49,779 bases of DNA from Hymenobacter sp. H14-R3 (lineage in GTDB: Bacteria > Bacteroidota > Bacteroidia > Cytophagales > Hymenobacteraceae). The position numbers and the translations under genes were made by a program. Below are positions 1-9,072 of this stretch, in pieces. The stretch covers positions 1 through 49,779 of the forward strand of contig NZ_JASITD010000029.1 in NCBI RefSeq assembly GCF_030063445.1, read 5' to 3'. A model generated the notes under the pieces. That model was not told where the DNA came from. It worked only from the letters and a program-made list of their open reading frames with translations, and searched no databases. Position 1 is the first letter of the stretch, and every line of letters starts with the position of its first letter.

Positions 1-80
1 TTGGGCACGTGGACGGGCAAATGAGGGGACAACCGCGCCCAAAGCGTGTCCGAAATGCGAAATTCTTGAACTGTAGCCAT
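1..80 (-). CDS. IS5-type transposase, N-terminal fragment cut by window edge
   Basis: Read leftwards from ATG at 80, the first 26 residues begin MATVQEFRISDTLWARL and continue through SPHLPVHVP. This opening (short lead-in, then a D-x-L-W-x-x-L-x-P-x-L-P pattern) is what I know from the DUF4096 / IS5-family transposase N-terminus. The rest lies outside the window. Just upstream, near 112-124, the leftward strand reads GAGGCTATCCGAATAG, which could be the element's terminal inverted repeat; the other end is not visible, so this is inference. The family call rests on 26 residues only. Confidence 0.6.
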   Translation of the reverse strand, partial: MATVQEFRISDTLWARLSPHLPVHVP

Positions 81-150
81 ACCCCTAAAATACAACTGAT
101 TTTTCCCTATTCGGATAGCCTCTAAGTAACCTTCCAACCCTTTTCCACGC

Positions 151-1230
151 ATGCAAACTATCCCCACCAAAGCCTACGGCGCCAGCGGCTCCATTCTCAA
201 TAGCCTCAAGCCGATGACCATCGAGCGGCAGGCTCCCAAGGCCGACGAAGTGCACATCGACATCCTGTACAGCGGTGTGTGTCACTCCGACCTGCACCAG
301 GTGAAAAACGACTGGCACAACACGATTTATCCCTGCGTACCGGGCCACGAAATCATTGGCCGCGTTATCGAGGCCGGCAGCGGCGTAACCAGGTTCAAAG
401 CCGGCGACCTCGTGGGCGTGGGTTGCATGGTAGACTCGTGCGGCGTGTGCCCCTCCTGCAAGGAAAAGGAGGAAAACTATTGCGAAGGCCCCGTGAGCTG
501 GACGGCCACCTACAACGGCTATATGAAGCCCGCCAACGAGGAATTCAACACCTTCGGCGGCTACTCGACCAACATCGTGGTGAAAGAGTCGTTCGTGCTC
601 AGCATCCCAAAGGAGCTGGATATCAAAGCGGCCGCGCCTATTTTGTGCGCTGGCGTGACGACCTATTCGCCCCTGAAGCACTGGAAAGTAGGCCCCGGCC
701 AAAGCGTGGGCGTGGTGGGCATCGGTGGCCTGGGCCACATGGCGGTGCAGATAGCGCGCGCCCTGGGCGCAACCGTTACGGCCATTACCCGCGATAAGAA
801 AAAGCAGGAAGCCGCCGAGCAACTAGGTGCCCACGAGGTACTTATCTCGACCGATGCGGATGCCATGAAGGCGCACGAGTCGAAGTTCGACTTCATCCTC
901 ATCACCATCCCCGACGCGTTCGACGTGAACGACTACGTGAAGCTGGCCAAGCGCAACGGCGTCATCACCACGGTGGGCCTGCTGGGACCTTATGAGCTGC
1001 CGCTCAACAACATGGAAGTAGCTATGCACCGCCGCTCGGTGTCGGGCTCCATCATCGGCAGCATTGCCGAAACCCAGGAAGTGCTGGAGTTTTGTGCCGA
1101 GCACCACATTGCGCCCGAGGTGCAAATGATTAAGATGCAGGATATTAACGTTGCCTACAAGAATATGATGGATGAGGAGGTGCGCTTCCGCTACGTCATC
1201 GATATGCAGTCGCTGAAAGACGAGGCATAA
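151..1230 (+). CDS. Zinc-dependent NAD(P) alcohol dehydrogenase (cinnamyl-alcohol / YahK-like)
   Basis: A 359-residue medium-chain dehydrogenase, full length for the family, which interconverts alcohols and aldehydes with NAD(P)H in the cytoplasm. Catalytic zinc ligands are C44 (in GVCHSDLH), H66-E67 (in PGHEIIG) and probably C166. The structural zinc lobe is C97-x2-C100-x2-C103-x7-C111. The nucleotide-binding Rossmann motif GIGGLGHMA is around residues 190-197. The spacing of the Cys lobe and the YNGYMKP-like region fit the YahK/CAD branch, probably with a preference for NADPH (family knowledge). It converges on the GH3 gene and shares its terminator hairpin. The true substrate cannot be read from sequence. 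Confidence 0.93.
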   Translation: MQTIPTKAYGASGSILNSLKPMTIERQAPKADEVHIDILYSGVCHSDLHQVKNDWHNTIYPCVPGHEIIGRVIEAGSGVTRFKAGDLVGVGCMVDSCGVCPSCKEKEENYCEGPVSWTATYNGYMKPANEEFNTFGGYSTNIVVKESFVLSIPKELDIKAAAPILCAGVTTYSPLKHWKVGPGQSVGVVGIGGLGHMAVQIARALGATVTAITRDKKKQEAAEQLGAHEVLISTDADAMKAHESKFDFILITIPDAFDVNDYVKLAKRNGVITTVGLLGPYELPLNNMEVAMHRRSVSGSIIGSIAETQEVLEFCAEHHIAPEVQMIKMQDINVAYKNMMDEEVRFRYVIDMQSLKDEA

Positions 1231-1252
1231 CCGCCCAGCTTATTGCAACTAG

Positions 1253-1306
1253 AAAAGGGCTGGTCGCTCATTGCTTTGCAGGCAATGAGCGACCAGCCCT
1301 TTTTTG
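1253..1306. terminator. Bidirectional intrinsic terminator
   Basis: A long inverted repeat, GGGCTGGTCGCTCATTGC against GCAATGAGCGACCAGCCC, with an A-run on the left and a T-run on the right. It sits between the convergent alcohol dehydrogenase and beta-glucosidase genes and can serve both. Confidence 0.9.
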
Positions 1307-1325
1307 CATTACTGCTGCGGCGGAC

Positions 1326-3647
1326 TCATTTGGTCAGCGTGAAGCTGGCCATCTGCACATCGCGCGAGTTGCCGCCCACAAATACTTGAAATTCACCGGG
1401 TTCGGCTACGAACTTCAGGTCGTCGTTGTAAAATTTCAGGTCATCGGCCGTGAGGTGGAAGGTGAGCTGGCGGACCTCGCCTTTTTTGAGGTTGATTTTG
1501 AAGAAGCCTTTCAGCTCCTTCACCGGGCGGGTGCTGCTGCCCACCAGGTCGCGCAGGTAGAGCTGGGCCACTTCCTCGCCGTCGTAATTGCCGGTGTTGC
1601 GCACCGTCACGGCTACGTCGAGGCCCTGGCCGGGGCCGATGCTGGCCTGGCCCACTGTGGGCTTACCATAGCTAAAGGTGGTGTAGCTCAGGCCGTAGCC
1701 GAAGGGAAAGAGCGGGTCGTTGGGCGCATCGAGGTAGCGCGACTTGTACTTATCGAGCAGCACGCCGGCGTAGGGGCGGCCGGTGCTTTTGTGGTTGTAG
1801 TAAATCGGTACCTGCCCCACCGACTGCGGAAACGTCATGGTGAGTTTGCCGCTGGGGTTGTAGACGCCAAAGAGCACGTCGGCCACCGCGTTGCCGGCCT
1901 GCGTGCCCCCAAACCACGTTTCGAGGATGGCATCGGCGTGCTGGTTTTCCCAGGGCAGCGTGAGCGGCCGGCCATTCACGAGCACCACTACCAGCGGCTT
2001 GCCAGTGGCTTTCAGGGCTTTAAGCAAGTCGAGTTGGCGGCCGGGCAGGCCGATGTCGGCGCGGCTGGCGGCCTCGCCGGTCATGCCCTGGCTTTCGCCC
2101 ACCACGGCCACCACTACATCAGCGCCCTGGGCGGCCTGCACGGCTTCGGCAATGGTGGTTTCGGCGGGGCGCGGGTCTAGTTGCAATTCGCCCCCGTTCT
2201 CGTTGAGGCGCTTGATGAGCTGGTCGTCGTCGGTCACGTTCACGCCCTGGCTGTACGTTACGCGCACGCCGGGGCCACCTACGTTCTTGATTCCCTGCAA
2301 GATGGAGATGGCCTGCTTGCCATCGCCAGCCCCGCTCCAGTTGCCAATCATGTCGCGGCTGCGGTCGGCCAGCGGGCCCACCACGGCAATGTTCACGGTG
2401 TTTTTGAGGGGCAGGGTCTGCTGGTTGTTCTTGAGCAGCACCAGCGTGCGGCGCGTGAGGTTGCGGGCCTCGGCCAGAAAGGCGGGCTTCATCATCGTGG
2501 CCTGCGCGCGCGCCTCCGTCACGCCCCGGTAGGGGTCGGTGAAGAGACCCAGCTTGTACTTAGCCTCCAGCACCCGGCGGCAGGCCTCGTCGATGGCGGC
2601 CTGCTTCACGGTGCCTTCCTTGAGGTTGGTAGCCAGCTGCTTCAGAAATACCTCGCCCACCATGTCCATGTCCACGCCCGCGTTCAGGGCCAGCTCCGAC
2701 ACCTTCTTTTCGTCGCCCAGGCCGTGGGCTTCCAGCTCATTAATAGCGGTGTAGTCGGTGGCCACGAAGCCCGTGAAGCCCCACTGGTTGCGCAGCAGGT
2801 CGGTGAGCAGCCACTTATTGGCCGTGGCCGGAATCCCGTTCACGTCATTAAAGGAGGACATTACCGAGCCAATGCCGGCGTCGATGGCTGCTTTATAGGG
2901 CGGCAGGTACTCGTTGTACATGCGCTGCCGGCTCATGTCGGTGGTGTTGTAGTCGCGCCCGGCCTCGGCCGCCCCGTAGAGGGCGAAGTGCTTGAGGCAG
3001 GCCATTACGTTTTCGGGCTGCTTCAGGTCGTTGGTAGGGCCCTGGTAGCCGCGCACCATGGCCTCGGCAATGCGCGAGCCGAGGTAGGGGTCTTCGCCGG
3101 CCCCTTCGGCCACGCGGCCCCAGCGCGGGTCGCGGGCAATATCCACCATCGGCGAATACACCCAGTTGAGGCCATCGGCGGCGGCCTCCTGGGCCGCAAT
3201 GCGGGCGCCGCGCTCCAGCGCACCCAGGTCCCAGCTGGCGGCCATGCCCAGCGGAATGGGAAAGATGGTGCGGTGCCCGTGAATAACGTCGTAGCCCAGA
3301 ATAAGCGGAATATGCAGCCGCGACTCCTGCACGGCCAGGGTTTGCAGCTTGCGGGCGGCCACCGGCGTGTAGGTGTTCAGCACTGCGCCCACCAAGCCCT
3401 TCTTGATGTTGGCGTCCACGTCTTTGCTCACCACCGGCCCCGTCACATCAAAGCCCACCGACACGAGGTTAAGCTGGCCGATTTTTTCTTCCAGCGTCAT
3501 TTTCTGCATCAGGCTTGCCACGAACTGCTGCATTTTGGGGTCGGCGGCCTGGGTTGGGCGGGCGGGTGCCTGGGCCTGGGCGCGCGGGCCCGCCAGGCCC
3601 AGGGCCAGTAGCAGCGCGGCTTTCGAGAGCGGTTTGGCGTAGTTCAT
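1326..3647 (-). CDS. bglX: Beta-glucosidase, glycoside hydrolase family 3 (BglX-like), secreted
   Basis: A 773-residue GH3 enzyme predicted to hydrolyse beta-linked glucosides in the periplasm. I start it at ATG 3647 (MNYAKPLSKAALLLALG), which gives a clean signal peptide ending near AQAQA; the reading frame stays open upstream but that part looks non-coding. The N-terminal GH3 barrel runs from about residue 45 to 370, with the nucleophile D298 in GFVATDYTA and the substrate-binding KHF motif (CLKHFALYG). The GH3 C-terminal domain spans about 400-620 and a fibronectin-III-like domain about 660-750 closes the protein, as in E. coli BglX. On the leftward strand TACCTTTC lies shortly upstream of the start, a possible -7 box. 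The substrate range cannot be read from the sequence. Confidence 0.93.
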   Translation of the reverse strand: MNYAKPLSKAALLLALGLAGPRAQAQAPARPTQAADPKMQQFVASLMQKMTLEEKIGQLNLVSVGFDVTGPVVSKDVDANIKKGLVGAVLNTYTPVAARKLQTLAVQESRLHIPLILGYDVIHGHRTIFPIPLGMAASWDLGALERGARIAAQEAAADGLNWVYSPMVDIARDPRWGRVAEGAGEDPYLGSRIAEAMVRGYQGPTNDLKQPENVMACLKHFALYGAAEAGRDYNTTDMSRQRMYNEYLPPYKAAIDAGIGSVMSSFNDVNGIPATANKWLLTDLLRNQWGFTGFVATDYTAINELEAHGLGDEKKVSELALNAGVDMDMVGEVFLKQLATNLKEGTVKQAAIDEACRRVLEAKYKLGLFTDPYRGVTEARAQATMMKPAFLAEARNLTRRTLVLLKNNQQTLPLKNTVNIAVVGPLADRSRDMIGNWSGAGDGKQAISILQGIKNVGGPGVRVTYSQGVNVTDDDQLIKRLNENGGELQLDPRPAETTIAEAVQAAQGADVVVAVVGESQGMTGEAASRADIGLPGRQLDLLKALKATGKPLVVVLVNGRPLTLPWENQHADAILETWFGGTQAGNAVADVLFGVYNPSGKLTMTFPQSVGQVPIYYNHKSTGRPYAGVLLDKYKSRYLDAPNDPLFPFGYGLSYTTFSYGKPTVGQASIGPGQGLDVAVTVRNTGNYDGEEVAQLYLRDLVGSSTRPVKELKGFFKINLKKGEVRQLTFHLTADDLKFYNDDLKFVAEPGEFQVFVGGNSRDVQMASFTLTK

Positions 3648-3992
3648 GGGAGAGTGAAGGAGAAGAATAAGGTGGAAAGGTAAAGTGGGAGCGGGGGTAC
3701 TGGAAAGCGCACTGCCTATCGCAACCGGGTCACCGCGGCCTGCATCGGTACCAGCCCCACCAACAGGGCAGCTGGCTACCAAGCTTTATGAGCGTGCTTC
3801 TTCATAGTTGACAAAGCGCATAACCAAGCCGGATACCCGCCCCTTGGAAGATGAAATAGCACTATTTATGCCTGATTAACAATAAAATAGCGTCAACTAC
3901 CAAGCTTTTTATTACCGTAAGATTAAATTCTGCGTAGATGGGCCAACGACCTTGGTTAGCCAACCACCTTCAAAACCATTTTCCTTCTCCTT
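3648..3992. other. Divergent intergenic region between bglX and ompA-like gene
   Basis: 345 bases without a gene. It must hold both divergent promoters. The right half (about 3840-3930) is markedly AT-rich. I see no clear TAnnTTTG box for the OmpA gene, no hairpin of note and no RNA gene. Confidence 0.5.
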
Positions 3993-5639
3993 ATGAAAGA
4001 ATTCTCTTCCATTCTTCGGAAGCTGTTGCCGGGCGCGCTGCTAGCAGCGACTGGCCTGACGGCCTCCTCAGTACAGGCGCAGAACGCCGACCACAAAACG
4101 GCTATCGGTGTCAACGTTAGCCACATGCAGTACCAGGGCAATGCGGGCGGTGATTTCTTCCAGGGCAACTGGCCGCTGCGGGTTGGCGGCGGTGGGCATA
4201 TTACCCGCTACCTGTCGCCTTCCTTCGACTTGTCGCTGCTCGGCAACTACCAGAACTACCGTTTTGTGGCCGCTCGCCGCCCCAACCCGCAGTTTACCTC
4301 CAAAACCGGCATGATTGACTTGGGCCTGAAGCTCAAACTCAGCAGCCTCATCGGCGAAAGCTTCCCCATTCAGCCCTACCTGATGGGTGGTGGCGGCGTG
4401 TTTCTGGCTAGCAGCACGGGCAGCTACGAAACCATCCTGCCTAATGGCCAAACTGGCCCCGGCACTAACCAGTACTTCCAGAACGACATCCAGGCGCTGG
4501 AGGTATTTGGCCTGGCCGGTATTCGTTTCCGCTTGTCGCCGGCCATTGGCCTCGACGTGCAGGCCAGCCAACATTATCCGTTCACGGATAAGATTGACAA
4601 TATCGGCACGCCCGATAACAAGCTGCACGACCGCTTTCTGGTGTACTCGGCTGGCCTGACTGTAGCGTTTGGCAAGCCCAAGGACACGGACATGGACGGT
4701 GTGCCCGACCGCAAGGACAAGTGCCCCGACACCCCCGCTGGCGTGAAAGTGGACGAAACCGGTTGCCCAATTGACACCGATGGCGACGGCGTAGCCGACT
4801 ACCAAGACAAGTGCCCCGACGTGAAGGGCCTCGCGGCTCTGCAAGGTTGCCCCGATGCTGACGGCGACGGCGTAGCCGATGCCGACGACAAGTGCCCCAA
4901 CACCCCGGCCGGCGTGCGCGTCGATGCTTCGGGCTGCCCGCTCGATGCTGATGGTGACGGCGTAGCCGACTACCTCGACAAATGCCCCGACACCCCCGCT
5001 GGTACCAAAGTGGATGCCAATGGCTGCCCGCTTGACCGCGACGGCGACGGGGTGCCCGACTACATGGACCGCTGCCCCGACCGTGCCGGCCCCGCCAGCA
5101 ACAAAGGCTGCCCCGAGATGAAGGCCGAAGACAAGAAGGTGCTTAACGAAGCCACGAAGTACATCAACTTCGACTTCAACAAGGCTACCCTCAAAGCGTC
5201 GTCGTATGGTAAGCTGCAGCAGATGGTGCAGATTATGAACGACTACCCGGACTACAGCCTCAGCATTGCCGGCCACACCGACAGCAAGGGTGCCGATGAT
5301 TACAACCTGCGCCTGAGCTACGAGCGCGCCGCTTCGGCCCGTGCCTACATGCTGAGCAAGGGCATCCCGGCCGACCGCATCGAAGCGCGTGGCTACGGCG
5401 AAACCAAGCCGATTGCCGACAACGCTACGGCCGCTGGCCAGGCCCTGAACCGCCGCGTAGATTTCGACCCCTTCCTCACCGGCGAAACCAACGCTGCCGA
5501 AGTGAAGTACGGTGCCGCCCCAACCATCGCGGAAGTGAAGGCCGAAGGCAAGAAGCTGCCCGGTAAGAAAACGACCGGTACCGGTGCCCCCCGCAGCCGC
5601 AAGGCGCCGATGAAAAAGGCTCCTATGCGCAAAAAGTAA
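3993..5639 (+). CDS. OmpA family outer-membrane protein with thrombospondin type 3 repeats
   Basis: A 548-residue envelope protein that links the outer membrane to peptidoglycan. A signal peptide (to about residue 30, SSVQAQ) leads into a predicted beta-barrel to about 225 (alternating aromatic and polar strands ending VYSAGLTVAFG). Residues about 230-376 hold four to five calcium-binding TSP3 repeats of the DxDGDGVxDxxDxCPDTPAG type. An OmpA C-terminal domain (about 389-495) begins INFDFNKATLK and carries the peptidoglycan-binding GHTDSKG and NRRVDF motifs. The tail is very basic (RSRKAPMKKAPMRKK). It stands alone and ends at a strong terminator. The TSP3 codons create tandem DNA repetition at about 4690-5100, which is coding and not a separate repeat element. 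Confidence 0.95.
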   Translation: MKEFSSILRKLLPGALLAATGLTASSVQAQNADHKTAIGVNVSHMQYQGNAGGDFFQGNWPLRVGGGGHITRYLSPSFDLSLLGNYQNYRFVAARRPNPQFTSKTGMIDLGLKLKLSSLIGESFPIQPYLMGGGGVFLASSTGSYETILPNGQTGPGTNQYFQNDIQALEVFGLAGIRFRLSPAIGLDVQASQHYPFTDKIDNIGTPDNKLHDRFLVYSAGLTVAFGKPKDTDMDGVPDRKDKCPDTPAGVKVDETGCPIDTDGDGVADYQDKCPDVKGLAALQGCPDADGDGVADADDKCPNTPAGVRVDASGCPLDADGDGVADYLDKCPDTPAGTKVDANGCPLDRDGDGVPDYMDRCPDRAGPASNKGCPEMKAEDKKVLNEATKYINFDFNKATLKASSYGKLQQMVQIMNDYPDYSLSIAGHTDSKGADDYNLRLSYERAASARAYMLSKGIPADRIEARGYGETKPIADNATAAGQALNRRVDFDPFLTGETNAAEVKYGAAPTIAEVKAEGKKLPGKKTTGTGAPRSRKAPMKKAPMRKK

Positions 5640-5666
5640 GCGCTGACTAGCCACTAGGCTACGCGT

Positions 5667-5705
5667 AAAAAGCGGCCTGCTCCCAGTGAGCAGGCCGCTT
5701 TTTTT
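5667..5705 (+). terminator. Intrinsic terminator after ompA-like gene
   Basis: Stem AGCGGCCTGCTC / GAGCAGGCCGCT with a five-base loop, followed by seven T and preceded by A-runs. Confidence 0.9.
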
Positions 5706-5779
5706 ATGCGGTATTCGTTATTTTTCAGCTACATAGAGGTATCCTGAACCGAACGGCAGCGCTCCTCGTAAATTCGATT

Positions 5780-7348
5780 ATGCATAAAATAATTATTTTG
5801 AGAAAACTATACTTTATACTGATTTTTTTGGCCTTAGCTCAGTTCGGCCACGCTCAGCCTACTGTGCCGGATTGCAGTACCGGGCGCTATGCCACCGATG
5901 TGTTCCCGGCCGTGACCAAGACGCCGGATGTCATATTCGGCTACAACACAGCCCGTGACTACAGCACTGGAGGTGACACTCCGGTGACATTGAAGCTCGA
6001 TTTCTACGAGCCCATCGGTGATGACGCGGCCGTGGCGCGGCCCTTGATTATTCTGGCTTTCGGGGGTTCATTCGTAAATGGGCAGCGTACCGATTTGGAC
6101 GACCTCTGCCGGGCGTTTGCCCGCAAAGGCTACGCTACTGCTACCATTGATTACCGATTGCTAAAGCCAAGTTTTTTCAATTTATTGCTGGTATATAACA
6201 ACCCCGCCCTGCTGGCCGATGAGATAGTGCGGGCCGCCAACGACATGCGCGCCGCCGTGCGCTACTTCCGCCACGATGCGGCTACGGCTAATGCTTATCG
6301 TATTGACCCGGCCCAAGTATTTGTGGGTGGCTTCTCGGCGGGCTCAGTGGCGGCGATGCAGGTGGCTTACACGGATAATGTTACCGAAAACCCGGATGCG
6401 GGCATTCAGGCTGCGTACCAGAAATATGGCGGCCTGGAAGGTGATACTGACCTTGCCGGGGCCAATAAGCTACTGCCCGCCTACAGCTCGGCGGGCTTGG
6501 CAGGCGTGGTCAGTATTGCGGGCGGCATCAACGACGTGCGTATTGTAAGTGTCGGTAATCCACCGCTTTATAGTGCGCAGGGCACGGCCGATGAAGTGAT
6601 TCCCTACGCCAGTTGCGGGGCGGTGTACAACACGCAGTACGTGCTTTGCGGAGCATCGCCACTGCAAGCCCAGGCCAGCCAGGTGGGCATTGCCAACAAG
6701 CTTTATCCGATAACGGGTGGCAACCACAGCAGCCCCCGCAGTGCCGCCAACAGCCCGCAGGTAGCAGCTGAGGCGGCCGCTTTTCTGCAACCGCTCGTGT
6801 GCCCGGCCGCGCCGCTGCCGGTAGTGCTCACCGCGTTTGCGGGGCAGGTGCGTGCCGCCGATTGCACCGGCCGCCTCACCTGGCGCACCGCCACCGAGCA
6901 CCACAGCCGCCGCTACGAAGTGCAAGCCTCGGCCGACGGCCGGCAGTTTGCCGCAGTAGGTACCGTGCCCAGCCAAAACCGGCCGGCCGGTGCCGAATAC
7001 GCGTTCCAAACCGCGCCGCTGGTGGGCCGCCAGTATTTCCGGCTAAGCATGCTGGATGAGAACGGCACTGCCGCTTACAGCCCAGTGGTAACGCTCACGG
7101 CGGCCTGCCTGGCTGCGCCGCTGATACTGGCCCCCAACCCGGCCCGTAGCCAAGTGCAGGTAAGTGGCTTGCCCGCCGCCGGGGCGCGGCTGTTTCTACA
7201 CAACTCGCTGGGCCAATGCGTACTGCAAATAAATGCCGAAGAGGTTGCCACGCTGCCCATTGCCAGCCTGCCGCCCGGCGTGTACCTGCTGAAGGCAGTG
7301 AGCGCCACCGGGGCCGCCGCTGGCAGTGCGCGGCTGGTGAAGGAGTAG
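5780..7348 (+). CDS. Secreted alpha/beta hydrolase with T9SS C-terminal sorting domain
   Basis: 522 residues. A signal peptide (hydrophobic stretch ending LAQFGHAQ) is followed by an esterase/lipase-like alpha/beta hydrolase domain to about residue 335. The oxyanion region is AFGGSFVNG, and the nucleophile elbow is G184-F-S186-A-G188. A late GGNHSSPRS supplies a candidate catalytic His; the acid residue is not assigned. Residues about 345-435 look like an immunoglobulin-type stalk. The last about 80 residues (APLILAPNPARSQVQVSG ... GVYLLKAV) match the type A sorting signal of the type IX secretion system, so the enzyme is probably exported to the cell surface. The start lies in an AT-rich stretch. 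The substrate is unknown; polyester or carbohydrate esterase are both possible. Confidence 0.87.
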   Translation: MHKIIILRKLYFILIFLALAQFGHAQPTVPDCSTGRYATDVFPAVTKTPDVIFGYNTARDYSTGGDTPVTLKLDFYEPIGDDAAVARPLIILAFGGSFVNGQRTDLDDLCRAFARKGYATATIDYRLLKPSFFNLLLVYNNPALLADEIVRAANDMRAAVRYFRHDAATANAYRIDPAQVFVGGFSAGSVAAMQVAYTDNVTENPDAGIQAAYQKYGGLEGDTDLAGANKLLPAYSSAGLAGVVSIAGGINDVRIVSVGNPPLYSAQGTADEVIPYASCGAVYNTQYVLCGASPLQAQASQVGIANKLYPITGGNHSSPRSAANSPQVAAEAAAFLQPLVCPAAPLPVVLTAFAGQVRAADCTGRLTWRTATEHHSRRYEVQASADGRQFAAVGTVPSQNRPAGAEYAFQTAPLVGRQYFRLSMLDENGTAAYSPVVTLTAACLAAPLILAPNPARSQVQVSGLPAAGARLFLHNSLGQCVLQINAEEVATLPIASLPPGVYLLKAVSATGAAAGSARLVKE

Positions 7349-7450
7349 CCGGGCCTCCGCGAGCGGCCGGCGCAACCAATGCGGCCAGTAATAGTAAGAT
7401 GAAGGAGTGATGATTCGTCGGCTTTCGAGCCGTTTACCTCCTTTTGCTAG

Positions 7451-8848
7451 ATGTTGCTTTCCCGTTATACTGCCGCGCTGCTGCCCGCGCTCGGCCTGCT
7501 AGCTGCGTGCAGCAGTGGCCCCAGCCAAGCCGAAAAGCAGACCGCCGCCGCCGACACGCCGGCCACCACCGTCACCACCCCCCAGGATGCCACGGTGCCC
7601 CTGCCCGCGCCCTACGCCACGAAGTCGGTGAGCAAGCGCGTTGCTATCATCGACTGGCCCGCTGGCAAAACCCCCGTTGCCCCGGCCGGCTTCAGCGTAA
7701 CCGAGTTTGCGGGCCAGCTCGAAAGCCCGCGCTGGGCCTACGTAGCCCCCAACGGCGACGTGTTTATTGCGGAGGCTACCACGCTGCCTAAAGGCGCTAA
7801 AAAGCAGATTGCCGCCGCTCTCCAGCTCGACAAGTCGCGCTCGCTGCAAGCCACCAGCGCCAACCGCGTCACGCTGCTGCGCGATACCAACGGCGACGGC
7901 AAGCCCGACGTGCGTACCGTGTTTCTGACCGGCCTCAACCAGCCCTTTGGCATGCTGGTGCTGGGCAACAGCTTCTACGTAGCCAATACTGACGGCCTGC
8001 TGCGTTTCCCTTATAAAACCGGCGAAACGAAAATCACGGCTAAGGGCCAGAAAATCCTGAGTCTGCCCGAAGGTGGCTACAACAATCACTGGACGCGTAA
8101 CCTGCTGGCTAGCAAGGATAACTCAAAGATACTGGTAACCGTGGGCTCGGGCTCCAACGTGCAGGAGCACGGCCCCGAAAACGAGGTGCGCCGGGCTAAT
8201 ATCCTGGAAATCAACCCCGACGGCACGGGCGAGAAAATCTTCGCCAGTGGCCTGCGCAACCCCATCGGCCTGGCCTACTACCCCGGCACCTCCACGCTGT
8301 GGGCGGCCGTGAACGAGCGCGACGAACTCGGCGATGAGTTGGTGCCCGACTACATCACCAGCGTAAAAGAGGGCGGCTTCTACGGCTGGCCCTACTCGTA
8401 CTACGGCCAAAACGAAGACCCGCGCCGCAAAAACGAGCGCCCCGACCTAGTGAAAAAAGCCCTCGTGCCCGACGTGCCCATGGGCGCGCACGTGGCCGCG
8501 CTCGGCCTCACGTTCTACGACAAAACCGCCTTCCCCGCCCGCTACCAAAACGGCGCTTTCGTGGGCGAGCACGGCTCTTGGAACCGCTCGGCCTACTCGG
8601 GCTACAAGGTGGCTTTCGTGCCCTTCAAGGACGGCAAGCCCACCGGTAAGCCCGAGGATTTCCTTACCGGCTTCCTGGTCGGCGATGGGTCGGACAAGGC
8701 CTACGGCCGCCCCGTGGGCGTAGTAACCATGCCCGACGGCGCGCTGCTGGTGATGGACGATGCCGGTAACAAAGTGTGGCGCGTGAGCGCCGCCAAAACC
8801 ACCGCCGCCCAGCCCACCAAAGCCACCCCCAACGTAGCCGTGCGCTAA
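7451..8848 (+). CDS. Sorbosone dehydrogenase-like (PQQ-dependent sugar dehydrogenase fold) lipoprotein
   Basis: 465 residues. The N-terminus MLLSRYTAALLPALGLLAAC is a lipoprotein signal with lipobox LLAAC, so C20 would be lipidated and the protein anchored in the envelope. Residues about 60-450 form a six-bladed beta-propeller-type sequence of the GSDH/sorbosone dehydrogenase class, with the recurrent motifs NHWTRNLL, ASGLRNPIGLAY, EGGFYGWPYSYYG and GEHGSWNRS. That family oxidises sugars or aldoses with PQQ; the window contains no PQQ synthesis genes, so the cofactor is an inference. It lies alone, with a small hairpin after it. Confidence 0.88.
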   Translation: MLLSRYTAALLPALGLLAACSSGPSQAEKQTAAADTPATTVTTPQDATVPLPAPYATKSVSKRVAIIDWPAGKTPVAPAGFSVTEFAGQLESPRWAYVAPNGDVFIAEATTLPKGAKKQIAAALQLDKSRSLQATSANRVTLLRDTNGDGKPDVRTVFLTGLNQPFGMLVLGNSFYVANTDGLLRFPYKTGETKITAKGQKILSLPEGGYNNHWTRNLLASKDNSKILVTVGSGSNVQEHGPENEVRRANILEINPDGTGEKIFASGLRNPIGLAYYPGTSTLWAAVNERDELGDELVPDYITSVKEGGFYGWPYSYYGQNEDPRRKNERPDLVKKALVPDVPMGAHVAALGLTFYDKTAFPARYQNGAFVGEHGSWNRSAYSGYKVAFVPFKDGKPTGKPEDFLTGFLVGDGSDKAYGRPVGVVTMPDGALLVMDDAGNKVWRVSAAKTTAAQPTKATPNVAVR

Positions 8849-8853
8849 ATGTA

Positions 8854-8876
8854 GGGTAAGCTTTAGCTTGCCCTTT
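8854..8876 (+). terminator. Short hairpin terminator
   Basis: GGGTAAGCT and AGCTTGCCC pair around a two-base loop, followed by TTTT, directly after the sorbosone dehydrogenase-like gene. Confidence 0.55.
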
Positions 8877-9072
8877 TAACGCCCGGCTCGCTACGGCAAG
8901 TCAGCCCAAACCACGCATAATGTTGGCCCAGGTATTTGAGCACCAGTACTCAGCTACCTAGGCCTCTTGCCGTGCCCCATCGCCCCGCCGCAAAAGCCAG
9001 CAGCTTGCCAGCAATGCTACCTTGCGCCCCGACCTTAGCAGCCCGCCCCGTCCGTATTCCCTCCTTCACCCC

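Noticed and set aside
4680..5120. Periodic DNA repeats with GACGGCGACGGCGTAGCC words, CRISPR-like at first sight
   Set aside because: They are in frame and encode the calcium-binding TSP3 repeats of the OmpA protein; spacing is set by codons and no leader or unique spacers exist.
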